64,000 nucleotides of DNA. It comes from Prolixibacteraceae bacterium JC049. Lineage in GTDB: Bacteria; Bacteroidota; Bacteroidia; Bacteroidales; Prolixibacteraceae. Shown piece after piece: positions 7,561 through 17,018 of the stretch (the stretch's first letter is position 1; every line of letters starts with the position of its first letter). Both the position numbers and the translations under genes were made by a program. A model generated the notes under the pieces. It was not told the origin of the DNA. It ran no database searches and saw nothing but the letters and a program-made list of their open reading frames with translations. The stretch lies in the NCBI GenBank assembly GCA_023369685.1, contig SACZ01000001.1, forward strand, positions 124,381 to 188,380, read 5' to 3'.

Positions 7561-9576
7561 ATGGATTTTAAAATTGTTTCAGAATATCAACCAACTGGTG
7601 ACCAGCCAGAGGCAATCAGACAATTGGCAGAGGGTGTTAATGACGGAATAGCTGCACAAACATTGTTAGGAGTAACAGGTTCAGGTAAAACCTTTACAAT
7701 GGCCAATGTGATTAAGGAGGTGCAACGACCAACATTAATATTAAGTCACAACAAAACCTTAGCAGCCCAGCTTTATGCCGAAATGAAACAGTTTTTTCCC
7801 AATAATGCAGTGGAATATTTCGTTTCGTACTACGATTATTATCAGCCAGAGGCGTTTCTTCCTGTGACAAATACTTATATCGAAAAAGACCTTTCGATAA
7901 ATGATGAAATTGAGAAACTCCGATTGAGTGCTTCTTCTGCACTATTATCCGGTCGTCGCGATGTGATTGTTGTTTCATCGGTTTCCTGCTTGTACGGTAT
8001 TGGTAATCCTGAAGATTTCGATTCCAATGTAATAGAGCTGGAGCAGGGAACAGAAATAGCTCGTAACCAATTTTTACGTCGATTGGTTGATTCACTGTAT
8101 TCTAGAAATGAAATTGCTTTTGAAAGGGGACATTTTCGTGTAAAAGGTGATACTGTAGATGTATATCCTGCTTATGCCGATACTGCTTTTCGATTTGTTT
8201 TCTGGGGAGATGAGATTGAAGAGATTTATACGTTTGATCCAGAAACCGGGCAGACTTTAGATCAGTTGGAAATAGCTACGATTTACCCGGCCAATATATT
8301 TGTGACAACACAAGAGCGAATGAAAAGCTCTATCATTCAGATTCAGGATGATTTGGTGAAGCAAATTGAGTTTTTCAAAGAAAATGGAAAGCACTTGGAA
8401 GCCAAAAGGCTGGAAGAGCGAGTGACTTACGATCTGGAAATGATGCGGGAGCTGGGATATTGTCCTGGTATTGAAAATTATTCGCGTTATTTTGATGGCC
8501 GCATGCCGGGGTCGCGTCCCTTCTGTTTATTGGATTATTTTCCGGATGATTTTGTGATGATGGTGGATGAGAGTCACGTAACGATTTCTCAGATTAGAGC
8601 CATGTATGGAGGTGACCATTCGCGTAAATCCACTTTGGTGGATTATGGCTGGCGTTTGCCTTCGGCAATTGACAACCGTCCATTGAAGTTCGAAGAGTTT
8701 GAGCAATTGGTTAATCAGATCGTATATGTGAGTGCTACTCCTGCCGACTACGAAATTGAAAAGAGTGAGGGGGTAATTGTAGAACAGATTATTCGTCCAA
8801 CGGGATTGCTGGACCCTAAAATTGAAGTTCGTCCTAGCGAAAATCAAATTGATAATTTATTGCATGAAATCAATGAGCGGATAGAGCTGAACGAACGTGT
8901 GCTGGTAACTACCCTGACCAAGCGAATGGCCGAAGAATTGACCAAATACTTAACTCGAATGGGAGTGAAAACCCGATATATTCATTCCGATGTGGACACT
9001 ATTGAGCGTGTGGAAATATTGGAAGGCTTACGTAATGGTGAATTCGATGTGCTGGTTGGAATTAACCTATTGAGGGAGGGATTGGATTTACCGGAAGTAT
9101 CATTGGTAGCCATTTTAGATGCAGATAAAGAAGGTTTCTTACGCTCTGAAAGATCGTTGACACAGACTGCTGGTCGTGCTGCCCGAAATGTAAATGGCTT
9201 AGTTATTATGTATGCTGATAAGGTGACTAAATCGATGCAAAAAACCATTGATTCTACCAATTACCGTCGTGCTAAGCAGATGAAATATAACGAAGAGAAT
9301 GGAATTACTCCAACTCAGATTGTGAAAGCATCGCGTGAAATAATAGGAGTAGAAAGCAGAAGAAAAGATAAAGGAGCTAAGGCATATTCAGAACCACAAA
9401 ATAAGGCTGATATTGCGGCTGATCCAGTAGTGAAATACATGAGTAAAGATGCATTGGAAAAAGCCATTGCCAACACTAAGAAATTAATGGAAAAAGCCGC
9501 TGCAGAATTGGATTTCGTACAAGCGGCTCAATATCGTGATGAAATGTTTAAACTTCAAGAAATGTTGAAGAAGTAA
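7561..9576 (+). CDS. uvrB: Excinuclease ABC subunit B
   Basis: The damage-verifying helicase-like subunit of nucleotide excision repair, acting with UvrA and UvrC in the cytoplasm. Walker A GVTGSGKT ends at K43-T44, followed by the beta-hairpin region (VSYYDYYQPEA), the DEXX-type motif VDESH, and helicase motif VI with QTAGRAARN. A C-terminal UVR domain (about residues 635-670, AQYRDEMFKLQEM) would bind UvrC. The length of 671 aa is normal. It is monocistronic, with an opposite-strand gene starting 11 bp downstream and no clear terminator between. Confidence 0.98.
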   Translation: MDFKIVSEYQPTGDQPEAIRQLAEGVNDGIAAQTLLGVTGSGKTFTMANVIKEVQRPTLILSHNKTLAAQLYAEMKQFFPNNAVEYFVSYYDYYQPEAFLPVTNTYIEKDLSINDEIEKLRLSASSALLSGRRDVIVVSSVSCLYGIGNPEDFDSNVIELEQGTEIARNQFLRRLVDSLYSRNEIAFERGHFRVKGDTVDVYPAYADTAFRFVFWGDEIEEIYTFDPETGQTLDQLEIATIYPANIFVTTQERMKSSIIQIQDDLVKQIEFFKENGKHLEAKRLEERVTYDLEMMRELGYCPGIENYSRYFDGRMPGSRPFCLLDYFPDDFVMMVDESHVTISQIRAMYGGDHSRKSTLVDYGWRLPSAIDNRPLKFEEFEQLVNQIVYVSATPADYEIEKSEGVIVEQIIRPTGLLDPKIEVRPSENQIDNLLHEINERIELNERVLVTTLTKRMAEELTKYLTRMGVKTRYIHSDVDTIERVEILEGLRNGEFDVLVGINLLREGLDLPEVSLVAILDADKEGFLRSERSLTQTAGRAARNVNGLVIMYADKVTKSMQKTIDSTNYRRAKQMKYNEENGITPTQIVKASREIIGVESRRKDKGAKAYSEPQNKADIAADPVVKYMSKDALEKAIANTKKLMEKAAAELDFVQAAQYRDEMFKLQEMLKK

Positions 9577-9587
9577 CTAGTCGTTAT

Positions 9588-11537
9588 TTATTGTTTTTGT
9601 AGTATAATTTGCTCATTTATAGCTTTAATGATATTGTTCCAATAGAATTTGATCGATTTATAATCTTTAGGAGGATAGATTGATTTTTTAAACTGATATT
9701 CAATCGAAACATTTAGCTTGTTGTTTGTAGAAGAGCTGTTAGCTTGTACGAAAATAGCTTCATTATTCCATTTGATTGGCTTGGGTTTTGCGATAACTTT
9801 ATATCCATCAGGAATAACTATAACGCTTTCAAATTTTTGAGCTCTTTTATAGGTAAAATCGATAGGGTAAGTTCTTTCCCTTTGCGTAAAAGGAGAACTT
9901 GTTGAAAATAAGTTGAGAAATGGTTTGAGAATTATCTTATCCTGAATGCACTCTGGCTCTATAATTCCTTTACAAGATACAATGAATGGTGCTTTGTATT
10001 TGTTTTGATTTTTAATATGCGTTTTCTCAATAGTAGAAAATGCTTCTTTAAAATACTTAATAGCTGAATCAGAATCGGATACTTTATTACGAAAACTTAG
10101 CGCATCAAGACCTGTAGTAATACGAGATAATTGTACAGTTGCTTTATGGGAGTTGGCATCAATATTTTCGATTTTAATTTTTGATATTGTGTTAGAAGTA
10201 TTTTCTTCGGCAATTTGTATCCATTGCTCTTTTGATGTGTTGATAACGAGTCCTTTGTCGTTTAAACATCTGGGAGGAAGAGATGTGTAGGGTAGTTTTT
10301 TTTCTGTGGCATCAAGTAATATGACTTTGTTGTTCATATTGACCATTACTAAGGGATAATTTAAGAAATGTTCAAAGGGATAATCTTCGTATATTTTTCC
10401 ATGTGACCTTGTACTGATAAGAACAGGCTTGGCATCTATTTTGGCAGATTGAAGTAATCCAATAAGCAGTAAGTTTAGTTCCGCAGAGTTTCCTTCTTTT
10501 TGTTTTAATAGTGTTTTTAAATTTTTGGTTACATATTTAGAAGAAGTTCCATTCCAACTGAATTTGTCTTTTATAAACTGAACAATTGACTCCAGTTTTT
10601 TTTGATCATTTTGTTGGGCAATATCAGTGGTTAATATTTTTGATGACATCGATTTTGCTCGTTTGATATAACGGCCAAAATGTTGATGTTTCATGAGATC
10701 TTTGGACAAACTTTTCCATGTAGTCATGATGGGTCTTGTAACTCCTTCGGGCGATATTATCTTAGCCAGTTGAAAGTCAATCTTCATTAAATAATCTTCT
10801 CGGGTAGAGATAAAACTTTCATCCTTGAACTCAGGAATATCCTTCATACCATAAGTATATTGCATGTCTTTGAATGATATTGTGGCAAAGGTTCTTTCCC
10901 CAATAGATTTTTTTTCATGGTATATATCAAACTTAGACAATCCTTTGGCAACAAATACATAAGAATAGAATGGGATCATACCGACCTTATATTGACTTAA
11001 AATTGTAGGAATAGAACATTGGAATTCCCAGTCTGGCAGGTTGAATATGAATGGAGTTTCTATTTGGTAATAAATGTCAATTACAGAGCCCATTCTGACA
11101 TTGGGGGCTGCAAATTTTAATACCTGCCAGTTTTTGTTAATTCGTTCTTTAAAGAATTGTTTGCGATCTAAAGCTGTTTGCTTTACAGTATTGTCTTCGA
11201 TATTATAAGTAAGAACTTTGACATTTGTAACCAACTCAACTTCTCCATCCTTTGAGTTATAAAATGGAATTTCAAAATTGGCATGTTTTATCCCTGCTTG
11301 ATTTAATATTTTAACCCTTCGGTGTCTTGTGAAATGAATATCAAATCCATTATCTGTAAGCACAAATCTTGATTTCCCCAGATCAAATAGCACAATGGCA
11401 TCTGCGTCAGGAAATTTCGAATACTTGGTTAAACTAATATCAGATGGATTTAATCTGCCAAACTTGTGAGTGGTAGTTTGGGCATATAAGGGAATTGAGA
11501 ATATGAATAATAGTAATAGAAAAGTTAGAGTTTTCAT
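9588..11537 (-). CDS. DUF3857/transglutaminase-fold secreted protein, degenerate active site
   Basis: A 649-aa protein with a Sec signal peptide (MKTLTFLLLLFIFSIPLYAQ). It has an N-terminal DUF3857 domain (about residues 50-230), a transglutaminase-like core (about 300-430) and a C-terminal beta-rich part. At the place where active transglutaminases have K-x-G-x-C, this protein has KEGNSAEL with Ser near residue 350; the usual His segment reads FLNYPLV, while the Asp segment LLDATEK is kept. It is therefore probably a non-catalytic, periplasmic binding or scaffolding member of the family. It lies 28 bp downstream of a second DUF3857 gene. Confidence 0.8.
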   Translation of the reverse strand: MKTLTFLLLLFIFSIPLYAQTTTHKFGRLNPSDISLTKYSKFPDADAIVLFDLGKSRFVLTDNGFDIHFTRHRRVKILNQAGIKHANFEIPFYNSKDGEVELVTNVKVLTYNIEDNTVKQTALDRKQFFKERINKNWQVLKFAAPNVRMGSVIDIYYQIETPFIFNLPDWEFQCSIPTILSQYKVGMIPFYSYVFVAKGLSKFDIYHEKKSIGERTFATISFKDMQYTYGMKDIPEFKDESFISTREDYLMKIDFQLAKIISPEGVTRPIMTTWKSLSKDLMKHQHFGRYIKRAKSMSSKILTTDIAQQNDQKKLESIVQFIKDKFSWNGTSSKYVTKNLKTLLKQKEGNSAELNLLLIGLLQSAKIDAKPVLISTRSHGKIYEDYPFEHFLNYPLVMVNMNNKVILLDATEKKLPYTSLPPRCLNDKGLVINTSKEQWIQIAEENTSNTISKIKIENIDANSHKATVQLSRITTGLDALSFRNKVSDSDSAIKYFKEAFSTIEKTHIKNQNKYKAPFIVSCKGIIEPECIQDKIILKPFLNLFSTSSPFTQRERTYPIDFTYKRAQKFESVIVIPDGYKVIAKPKPIKWNNEAIFVQANSSSTNNKLNVSIEYQFKKSIYPPKDYKSIKFYWNNIIKAINEQIILQKQ

Positions 11538-11565
11538 AGTAATCGAGGTTATGAGTTTCCAAACG

Positions 11566-13407
11566 TTAATCTGAAATGATTGTTTTTAGTTGATCTAAGT
11601 AGTTGTTTATTTGAGTGAAGAACACGAAGAAGTCAGGGTATTTCTTGATTGAGTAATCTCCCTCCTTAAAGTGCAATTCTGAAATAACATTGAAACCTTG
11701 GTCGGTTTCTGATATTGTACACTTGTAGTAGCCAAATGATGATTCAATTTGTGTTGAATTGGGTAATTTGGTTTTTAGATTTTTAAGAGGTGAAACATTG
11801 TAGTTAATTGAATCAATATAGAATTGAGGATAGTTAATTCTTATAGGAAGTTGCCTCTCTTCTGGATCTTCTAATTCTTTAAGTTCTTTCCACTTTGAAG
11901 AAATAACATATAGGTTATCTAACTTTTTGTAATTAGAAATTGCCTGTCCTTTCCCTGATAGATCTATTTCATTTTCAAAAGTATTGGAAGTCTTTATCGA
12001 ATGAAATTTAAACTGATTGAAAGGAAGATTTTGACCTAATGTTTTTCTTAGAAATGTGGTGTCGTTTATTGCAATTTTGTGCTGTATATAGGCAGCATCT
12101 TCTCCTTTGAAATTAAGCTTTAAATTGAAATTTACAATTGAGTTAGGTTGTATGTCTATATTCAGGTTACGAATATTCTTTTGGTTTTCTTTTCGAAGAA
12201 TAGGTGTTTTAACAAGTTTACTCTTTTCTGCATCAATTAGAAGTGCTTGCCTGTTTTGAGTAAATGTGCCAAGTTGATTGAAAGGTAAGTATTTACTCGT
12301 GTTTTCAATCCAAATCGTATCATCTGCCAGAGGAACACATAAAATGGCATGGTTAAACTGAAAGCGTACCTCATTGGTTTTTATTCTTGTGATATTAGAA
12401 CCAGCATTTATAACAGTATAGTAAGATTTAATTCCTTGCGATTCTAATAGTGCTTTCATATAGCATGTTAAGGCTTTACAGTCTCCATATTTGTTGGTGC
12501 TAACATAGCTTGCAGAATATGGCTTTAAATTTCCTAATTTTAATGAGACATTAATATATCGCGTGTTTTTTTGCCTGAATTGATAAGCACTTTTTATAAT
12601 GTCAAGTTTACTTCTTTTTTGGGGTAATTGAGATTCGAATAGCTGCTTTTCGTAAAGAGGTAGATCATAACTTTGTTCATTTAGTTTACTTATCCAGTGT
12701 CCAAATGATGCCCAGGTGTTAAAGCTTCCTTCGTATCCAAACTCAAATTTTTCAGGAGTAATAACTACTTTGGGAGTAATTTCGGAAACTGGAGGAGAAT
12801 AAGCTTCAGGTGTGTGTGGAGTATAATCTTTAATTTCCCAATGATGGCTTATTCGATCTTCTAATTTTGAATTTTTATAATTAAAAATAGAGTCAGCAAA
12901 TATTTTAATCTCTCTACTGGGTTGAATATCAAGATTTAGTTGTGCGTATTCTGTTGGTATGTCTCGATAGACAGCAGGAGTCCAATGAGCAATTTCTATG
13001 AAATTATTCTCGGTAACTGTGTAGCTGTATTTTATTCTGTATGGATATGTATTCCATCTTAAATTAAAGGTTTTTACTAAATAGTCACTGTAAAATAATC
13101 CTCTTTCGTATTGATTTCTTGTGGTAATTTCAGATTTTCGTAATCTTCTAACACAATTACCATTACGATCCATAATTTGAGCTTCTTTGATATTAATTTT
13201 CCAACCCTTTTTATATGGAATTTGAACATTGCTTAGGTAATCGTCGGTTTGTTTGGCAACTTCAATTTCATAAGAATAGCTTGTAATTAGTTTCTTACCC
13301 TTAATTTGAATATGAGTTGAATAGTTAATTATTCTGCTATCATTTGATGCAGACAAAAAATTGTTCAATAACAAAAGTACGAGTAATGGGATGAGGCGTT
13401 TAATCAT
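11566..13407 (-). CDS. DUF3857 domain transglutaminase-like secreted protein
   Basis: The start at 13407 is chosen because MIKRLIPLLVLLLLNNFLSA is a good signal peptide; a start at 13440 would put 11 polar residues in front of it. The 613-aa protein has DUF3857, then a transglutaminase core with KYGDCKAL (nucleophile Cys near residue 310) and the His segment FNHAILCV. The third position reads WIENTS where WxDxT is usual, so Asn may replace the catalytic Asp. It probably acts in the periplasm on proteins or peptides; the reaction is unknown. It is the first gene of a pair with the Cys-less paralogue downstream. Confidence 0.8.
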   Translation of the reverse strand: MIKRLIPLLVLLLLNNFLSASNDSRIINYSTHIQIKGKKLITSYSYEIEVAKQTDDYLSNVQIPYKKGWKINIKEAQIMDRNGNCVRRLRKSEITTRNQYERGLFYSDYLVKTFNLRWNTYPYRIKYSYTVTENNFIEIAHWTPAVYRDIPTEYAQLNLDIQPSREIKIFADSIFNYKNSKLEDRISHHWEIKDYTPHTPEAYSPPVSEITPKVVITPEKFEFGYEGSFNTWASFGHWISKLNEQSYDLPLYEKQLFESQLPQKRSKLDIIKSAYQFRQKNTRYINVSLKLGNLKPYSASYVSTNKYGDCKALTCYMKALLESQGIKSYYTVINAGSNITRIKTNEVRFQFNHAILCVPLADDTIWIENTSKYLPFNQLGTFTQNRQALLIDAEKSKLVKTPILRKENQKNIRNLNIDIQPNSIVNFNLKLNFKGEDAAYIQHKIAINDTTFLRKTLGQNLPFNQFKFHSIKTSNTFENEIDLSGKGQAISNYKKLDNLYVISSKWKELKELEDPEERQLPIRINYPQFYIDSINYNVSPLKNLKTKLPNSTQIESSFGYYKCTISETDQGFNVISELHFKEGDYSIKKYPDFFVFFTQINNYLDQLKTIISD

Positions 13408-13477
13408 TGTATTTCTTATTGTCTTTTCAAATATATACAATAATTATTATGATCCTAGTATTGGAGGTGTTTGTTTA

Positions 13478-13513
13478 CAAAAAATGGGAGATCTAAAATA
13501 CCTCCCATTTTTT
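13478..13513 (-). terminator. Terminator after the CoA ligase gene
   Basis: AAAAAATGGGAG pairs with CTCCCATTTTTT around a 10-nt loop. Read on the minus strand it ends in T6 just past the stop of the CoA ligase gene. Confidence 0.85.
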
Positions 13514-13530
13514 CAAGTTATGATGTGTAT

Positions 13531-15591
13531 TTACTTCTCTATTCTTATTCTGGCATCAACAGCAACAATTTTATCTCCTTTGGCTAAGAGAGGATTGATG
13601 TCCATCTCTTTTATTTCAGGAGCATATTGTAACATGGTAGATAACTGTGTCAATATTTGAGCATATTTCTGAATATCGATTGGTTCACTGCCTCTGTAGC
13701 CTTTCATTAGTTTAAAGCTTTTTAGCGATTCAATCATCTGAGTTGCTTCTTGCATTGAAAGTGGAGCCAAACCTGCTGCTACATCTTTCATTACCTCTAC
13801 AAATATTCCACCCATACCGGTTAGAACGGTATGCCCGAAATTATCTTCGTATTTAGCTCCCATAAATAATTCCATTCCTTGAGCCATTTCAGCCATCAGT
13901 ACATCGGTTGCATCAGGAATATTCATTAGACGTTGGAATTCTTGCTCTACTGTAGTCATATCTGTAACATTCAGGACAACTCCTCCCACATCTGTTTTGT
14001 GAACCGGACCAACCACTTTCATAACCAATGGAAAACCGATTTCTGTAGCTGCGTCTTTTGCTTTTGATGCTTCATTTACTACCAGCTCTTTAACCATTGG
14101 TACTCCAGCTGTGCGGAATAGTTCATGGATAACTTCAGGCTTTTGATAACCATCGTTGCACTGTGCGATTATAGAACGAATCTTTTCTTTATCGATTTCA
14201 ATTGCTTCGTCTACATTAGAGAATGGAGCAGGAGTGTTAACAATTTTTGTTAAAGCATCACCCAATTGAACTTCGTCTGGGAAAGAGACATGGCCTAACG
14301 AAATGAAGTATTCAATATCCTCTTTTACATTGATAACAGAAGGTAAAATTGGGTAGATTGGTTTCTTACAGCTTTGCATTTTCTCGCTTAAGAGCTCATA
14401 AACATCTTTTACTTTGAAAAGCCCTGGGCTACCAAAAATAACAGCCATTCCGTCTATGTCGTCAAAATCGTTTTCGCAAGCATCGATAATTTCTCCCAGT
14501 TGAGCTGCAGTTCCGGTTGCTAAAAAGTCAATAGGATTCTCAACCGATGATCCAGGATAAAGCTTTTCTTTTAAAGCTGATTTTGCTGAAGAATCGATGA
14601 TTTGAGGAATATTCAAACCTCCTTTTTCCAACGAGTCGGTAAGCATAACTGCTGGTCCTCCTGCATGGGTGATAATCGCAATGTTTTTTCCTTGCAACTG
14701 TCTGCACATAAATACAGATGCTACGGTGGTTAGCTCCTCTCGTCCGTAGCAGCGAACAATACCTGCTTTTCTGAATAAGGCATCAACAGCCACATCAGAA
14801 TTGGCTAATGCACCTGTGTGTGACGATGCTGCGCGACTTCCTGCCTGAGAGCTTCCTGCTTTAACTGCTGCAATTTGGCATCCTTTCTTTATCAAAGATG
14901 AAGCATGCTTTAGTAGCTTCTCTGGCTTAGCAACCGTTTCGATATAAATTAATTTTACCGAAGAACTGGTTGCAGGATCGTAGGTCTTGTCCCAATATTC
15001 CAACACTTCTTCAACACCCATCTGTGCACTGTTCCCTACAGAGAAAACGCTGGCAAACTGAAGACCTTTGGGCATCCCTGCTTCCATTATGAAAACAGCA
15101 GTAGCACCAGATCCTGATACAAAGTCAACTCCTTTTGGATTTAATACAGGAATAGGAGTGGTAAATGCACTTGCATGATCGGTAGTGATCATTCCAACAC
15201 AGTTGGGGCCAATCAGACTTCCGCCCACCTCATTGATGGTGGCAACGATTTCTTGTTCCAATAATTCTCCTTCGTGACTCTCTTCACTAAATCCTGCAGA
15301 AATGATAATAAAACCACGAGTTTCTTTTTCGTATGCTAGAGTTTTTACTGCATCAGGGCAGAAAGGTGCTGGTATAGCTAATATGGCTAAATCGACAGGT
15401 GGAAGCAACTTTACATCGGCAACACTTTTAACACCCTGTACTTCCATTTCTTTAGGATTTACAGCATATACATTGCCTTCGAAGTTGTTATCGATAATGT
15501 TTTTTAGAATCTTTCCACCTGGTTTGGCGATATTATTTGATGCACCAACCACAGCAATACTTTTGGGATGGAGTAATTTATCTGAAATCAT
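13531..15591 (-). CDS. ADP-forming acetate/acyl-CoA ligase (fused alpha-beta subunits)
   Basis: Interconverts acyl-CoA, ADP and phosphate with the free acid, ATP and CoA. This is the energy-conserving last step of amino-acid or pyruvate fermentation in many anaerobes. The start at 15591 (MISDKLLHPKSIAVVGASNN) places the CoA-binding Rossmann domain at the N-terminus, as usual; the frame upstream is unrelated sequence. The phosphohistidine is H258 in SSHTGALA. The alpha domains span about residues 1-450 and the ATP-grasp beta domain about 470-686. It would use acyl-CoAs made by ferredoxin-dependent 2-oxoacid oxidoreductases such as the one at 40012-42719. Confidence 0.9.
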   Translation of the reverse strand: MISDKLLHPKSIAVVGASNNIAKPGGKILKNIIDNNFEGNVYAVNPKEMEVQGVKSVADVKLLPPVDLAILAIPAPFCPDAVKTLAYEKETRGFIIISAGFSEESHEGELLEQEIVATINEVGGSLIGPNCVGMITTDHASAFTTPIPVLNPKGVDFVSGSGATAVFIMEAGMPKGLQFASVFSVGNSAQMGVEEVLEYWDKTYDPATSSSVKLIYIETVAKPEKLLKHASSLIKKGCQIAAVKAGSSQAGSRAASSHTGALANSDVAVDALFRKAGIVRCYGREELTTVASVFMCRQLQGKNIAIITHAGGPAVMLTDSLEKGGLNIPQIIDSSAKSALKEKLYPGSSVENPIDFLATGTAAQLGEIIDACENDFDDIDGMAVIFGSPGLFKVKDVYELLSEKMQSCKKPIYPILPSVINVKEDIEYFISLGHVSFPDEVQLGDALTKIVNTPAPFSNVDEAIEIDKEKIRSIIAQCNDGYQKPEVIHELFRTAGVPMVKELVVNEASKAKDAATEIGFPLVMKVVGPVHKTDVGGVVLNVTDMTTVEQEFQRLMNIPDATDVLMAEMAQGMELFMGAKYEDNFGHTVLTGMGGIFVEVMKDVAAGLAPLSMQEATQMIESLKSFKLMKGYRGSEPIDIQKYAQILTQLSTMLQYAPEIKEMDINPLLAKGDKIVAVDARIRIEK

Positions 15592-15748
15592 GTAAATGCA
15601 TTTTTTGGTTTGTAACAAATTTAGAAAAAGGGCTGACCAATTGAGCTGAGTTTTTATGGGAATTGCAATTTTTTTGAACACCTTTGCCTTTGAACACAAT
15701 TATATATCGAAAGAGAAGTAACGGTTTTATTTACAATTTGATATTGCT

Positions 15749-16552
15749 TTGGAGAATATTGCGGAACAGAAAATTGCAGTTTATTTCGATTTAAAATCGA
15801 CGAATGAAATAGCCTTAATGCATGGCTTGTTTTTGGCTAAGGTATTTAATCGGGAACTTTGCTTGTTGCATCCAGTGAAAAGAAAAGAGGATCGACAAGG
15901 AGTGAGAGATGTACTTAGTGCTGAATCTCGAAAACTGATGAAGCAATATCCAGATATTAACTTTTCTTCTTTAATTCCTACGGGGAGTTTTGAATCGATT
16001 CAGGAAAGCCTTGGGGGAGATTGGGATGTGGTCTTATTAATTGCCGAAAAATCGAGATTTTTCACATTGGTTGGGGGATTGAAAGAAGCTAACATTCCTT
16101 TTTTGTTTGTGGATAATAACAAACAGGTTTCACAACAATATGAAAACCTGATATTACCTATTGATTTCAGAAGAGAGATAAAAGATTGTGGTATTTGGGC
16201 CAGTTATTTTGCTCGCTTTGTGAAGAGTAATATTTTACTTGTTACTGCTAAAGAATCAGGTGATGAGAAAAAGCGAATCGATTTAAATGTGTTGAGCATA
16301 AGGAAATTATTCCGATCGGTGGGACAAGAGTTTCTGTTGATTCAGAGCAATCGTTCCAGTTGGTTTATTCAAAAAGAAGCTACTAGGTGTAAGGTGGGGG
16401 GGGGGAAATGTTATGCTTTTTTAGGTAGTCGTTATGACTCATTTGCCGATTTATTAATTGGTCCTCCTGAAAAGAGAATTTTGAAACATACTTCTGAATG
16501 TCCCGTTTTATTTGTAAATCCGCGTAAGGACATGTATGTAATGTGCGACTAA
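15749..16552 (+). CDS. Universal-stress-protein-like protein with G10 tract
   Basis: A 267-aa protein without a signal sequence. Two UspA-like halves are suggested by VYFDLKSTNEIALMHGLFLAK near the N-terminus and LILPIDFRREIKDCGIWASYFA in the middle. It ends with the family-type HTSECPVLFVNP. No ATG fits, so TTG at 15749 is the likely start. A run of ten G at 16396-16405 encodes V-G-G-G near residue 219; gain or loss of one G would frameshift the last 50 residues, including the conserved C-terminal strand. It is divergent from the CoA ligase gene. The function is probably stress or energy sensing by nucleotide binding, but no clear ATP motif is seen. Confidence 0.65.
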   Translation: MENIAEQKIAVYFDLKSTNEIALMHGLFLAKVFNRELCLLHPVKRKEDRQGVRDVLSAESRKLMKQYPDINFSSLIPTGSFESIQESLGGDWDVVLLIAEKSRFFTLVGGLKEANIPFLFVDNNKQVSQQYENLILPIDFRREIKDCGIWASYFARFVKSNILLVTAKESGDEKKRIDLNVLSIRKLFRSVGQEFLLIQSNRSSWFIQKEATRCKVGGGKCYAFLGSRYDSFADLLIGPPEKRILKHTSECPVLFVNPRKDMYVMCD

Positions 16553-16696
16553 TTCGTAGTACAGACTTTTTTATTTCTTAAAGGTTTAACGGTGTCGACT
16601 AGTTATACAACATGCCAATAAATGTATCTTTTTTAGTGAATTCAGGGTTTCATTAATAAAGAGCTTTTTTAATGTTGTAACTAAAACGGATGCTAT

Positions 16697-16951
16697 ATGA
16701 AAACCAGACATTACCTATTAGGCTATATAGCACTCCTGGCCATTGTTTTATTGGTTGGGCCTTTTTCTTCAGAAGAAAAAGATGCTAGAGCGCTTCATAT
16801 GATTGAAGAGATGGAAGAAGGCAGCATGAAAATTGAAGCCTGGATGTACCATGATATTTATTTTACCAATACTGTAGATGAATGCAAAATGCCCATTGAG
16901 GATTGGATGACGGATGAGAGTAGTTGGGTAACTGCAGAGAAGAAAGAATAA
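16697..16951 (+). CDS. Small secreted or membrane-anchored acidic protein
   Basis: An 84-aa protein with an N-terminal hydrophobic helix (about residues 7-24) after K-T-R-H, followed by an acidic tail rich in Glu, Asp, Met and Trp (IEAWMYHDIYF, IEDWMTDESSW). There are two related W-M motifs about 30 residues apart. No family is recognised. It has its own terminator downstream, which supports a real transcript. Confidence 0.6.
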   Translation: MKTRHYLLGYIALLAIVLLVGPFSSEEKDARALHMIEEMEEGSMKIEAWMYHDIYFTNTVDECKMPIEDWMTDESSWVTAEKKE

Positions 16952-16970
16952 TATAGAGAAAAGGAAGTAA

Positions 16971-16996
16971 AAAAGGGGCATTAAGCCCCTTTTCTT
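16971..16996. terminator. Bidirectional terminator between convergent genes
   Basis: AAAAGGGGC pairs with GCCCCTTTT around a 5-nt loop; A-rich on the left and T-rich on the right, so it can serve both converging genes. Confidence 0.85.
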
Positions 16997-17018
16997 GTTT
17001 TATGTGGTATGTGTTGTA

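Noticed and set aside
13361-13660. 99-codon plus-strand frame overlapping two minus-strand gene ends
   Set aside because: Antisense to well-supported genes and running through a terminator hairpin; composition gives no protein-like pattern.
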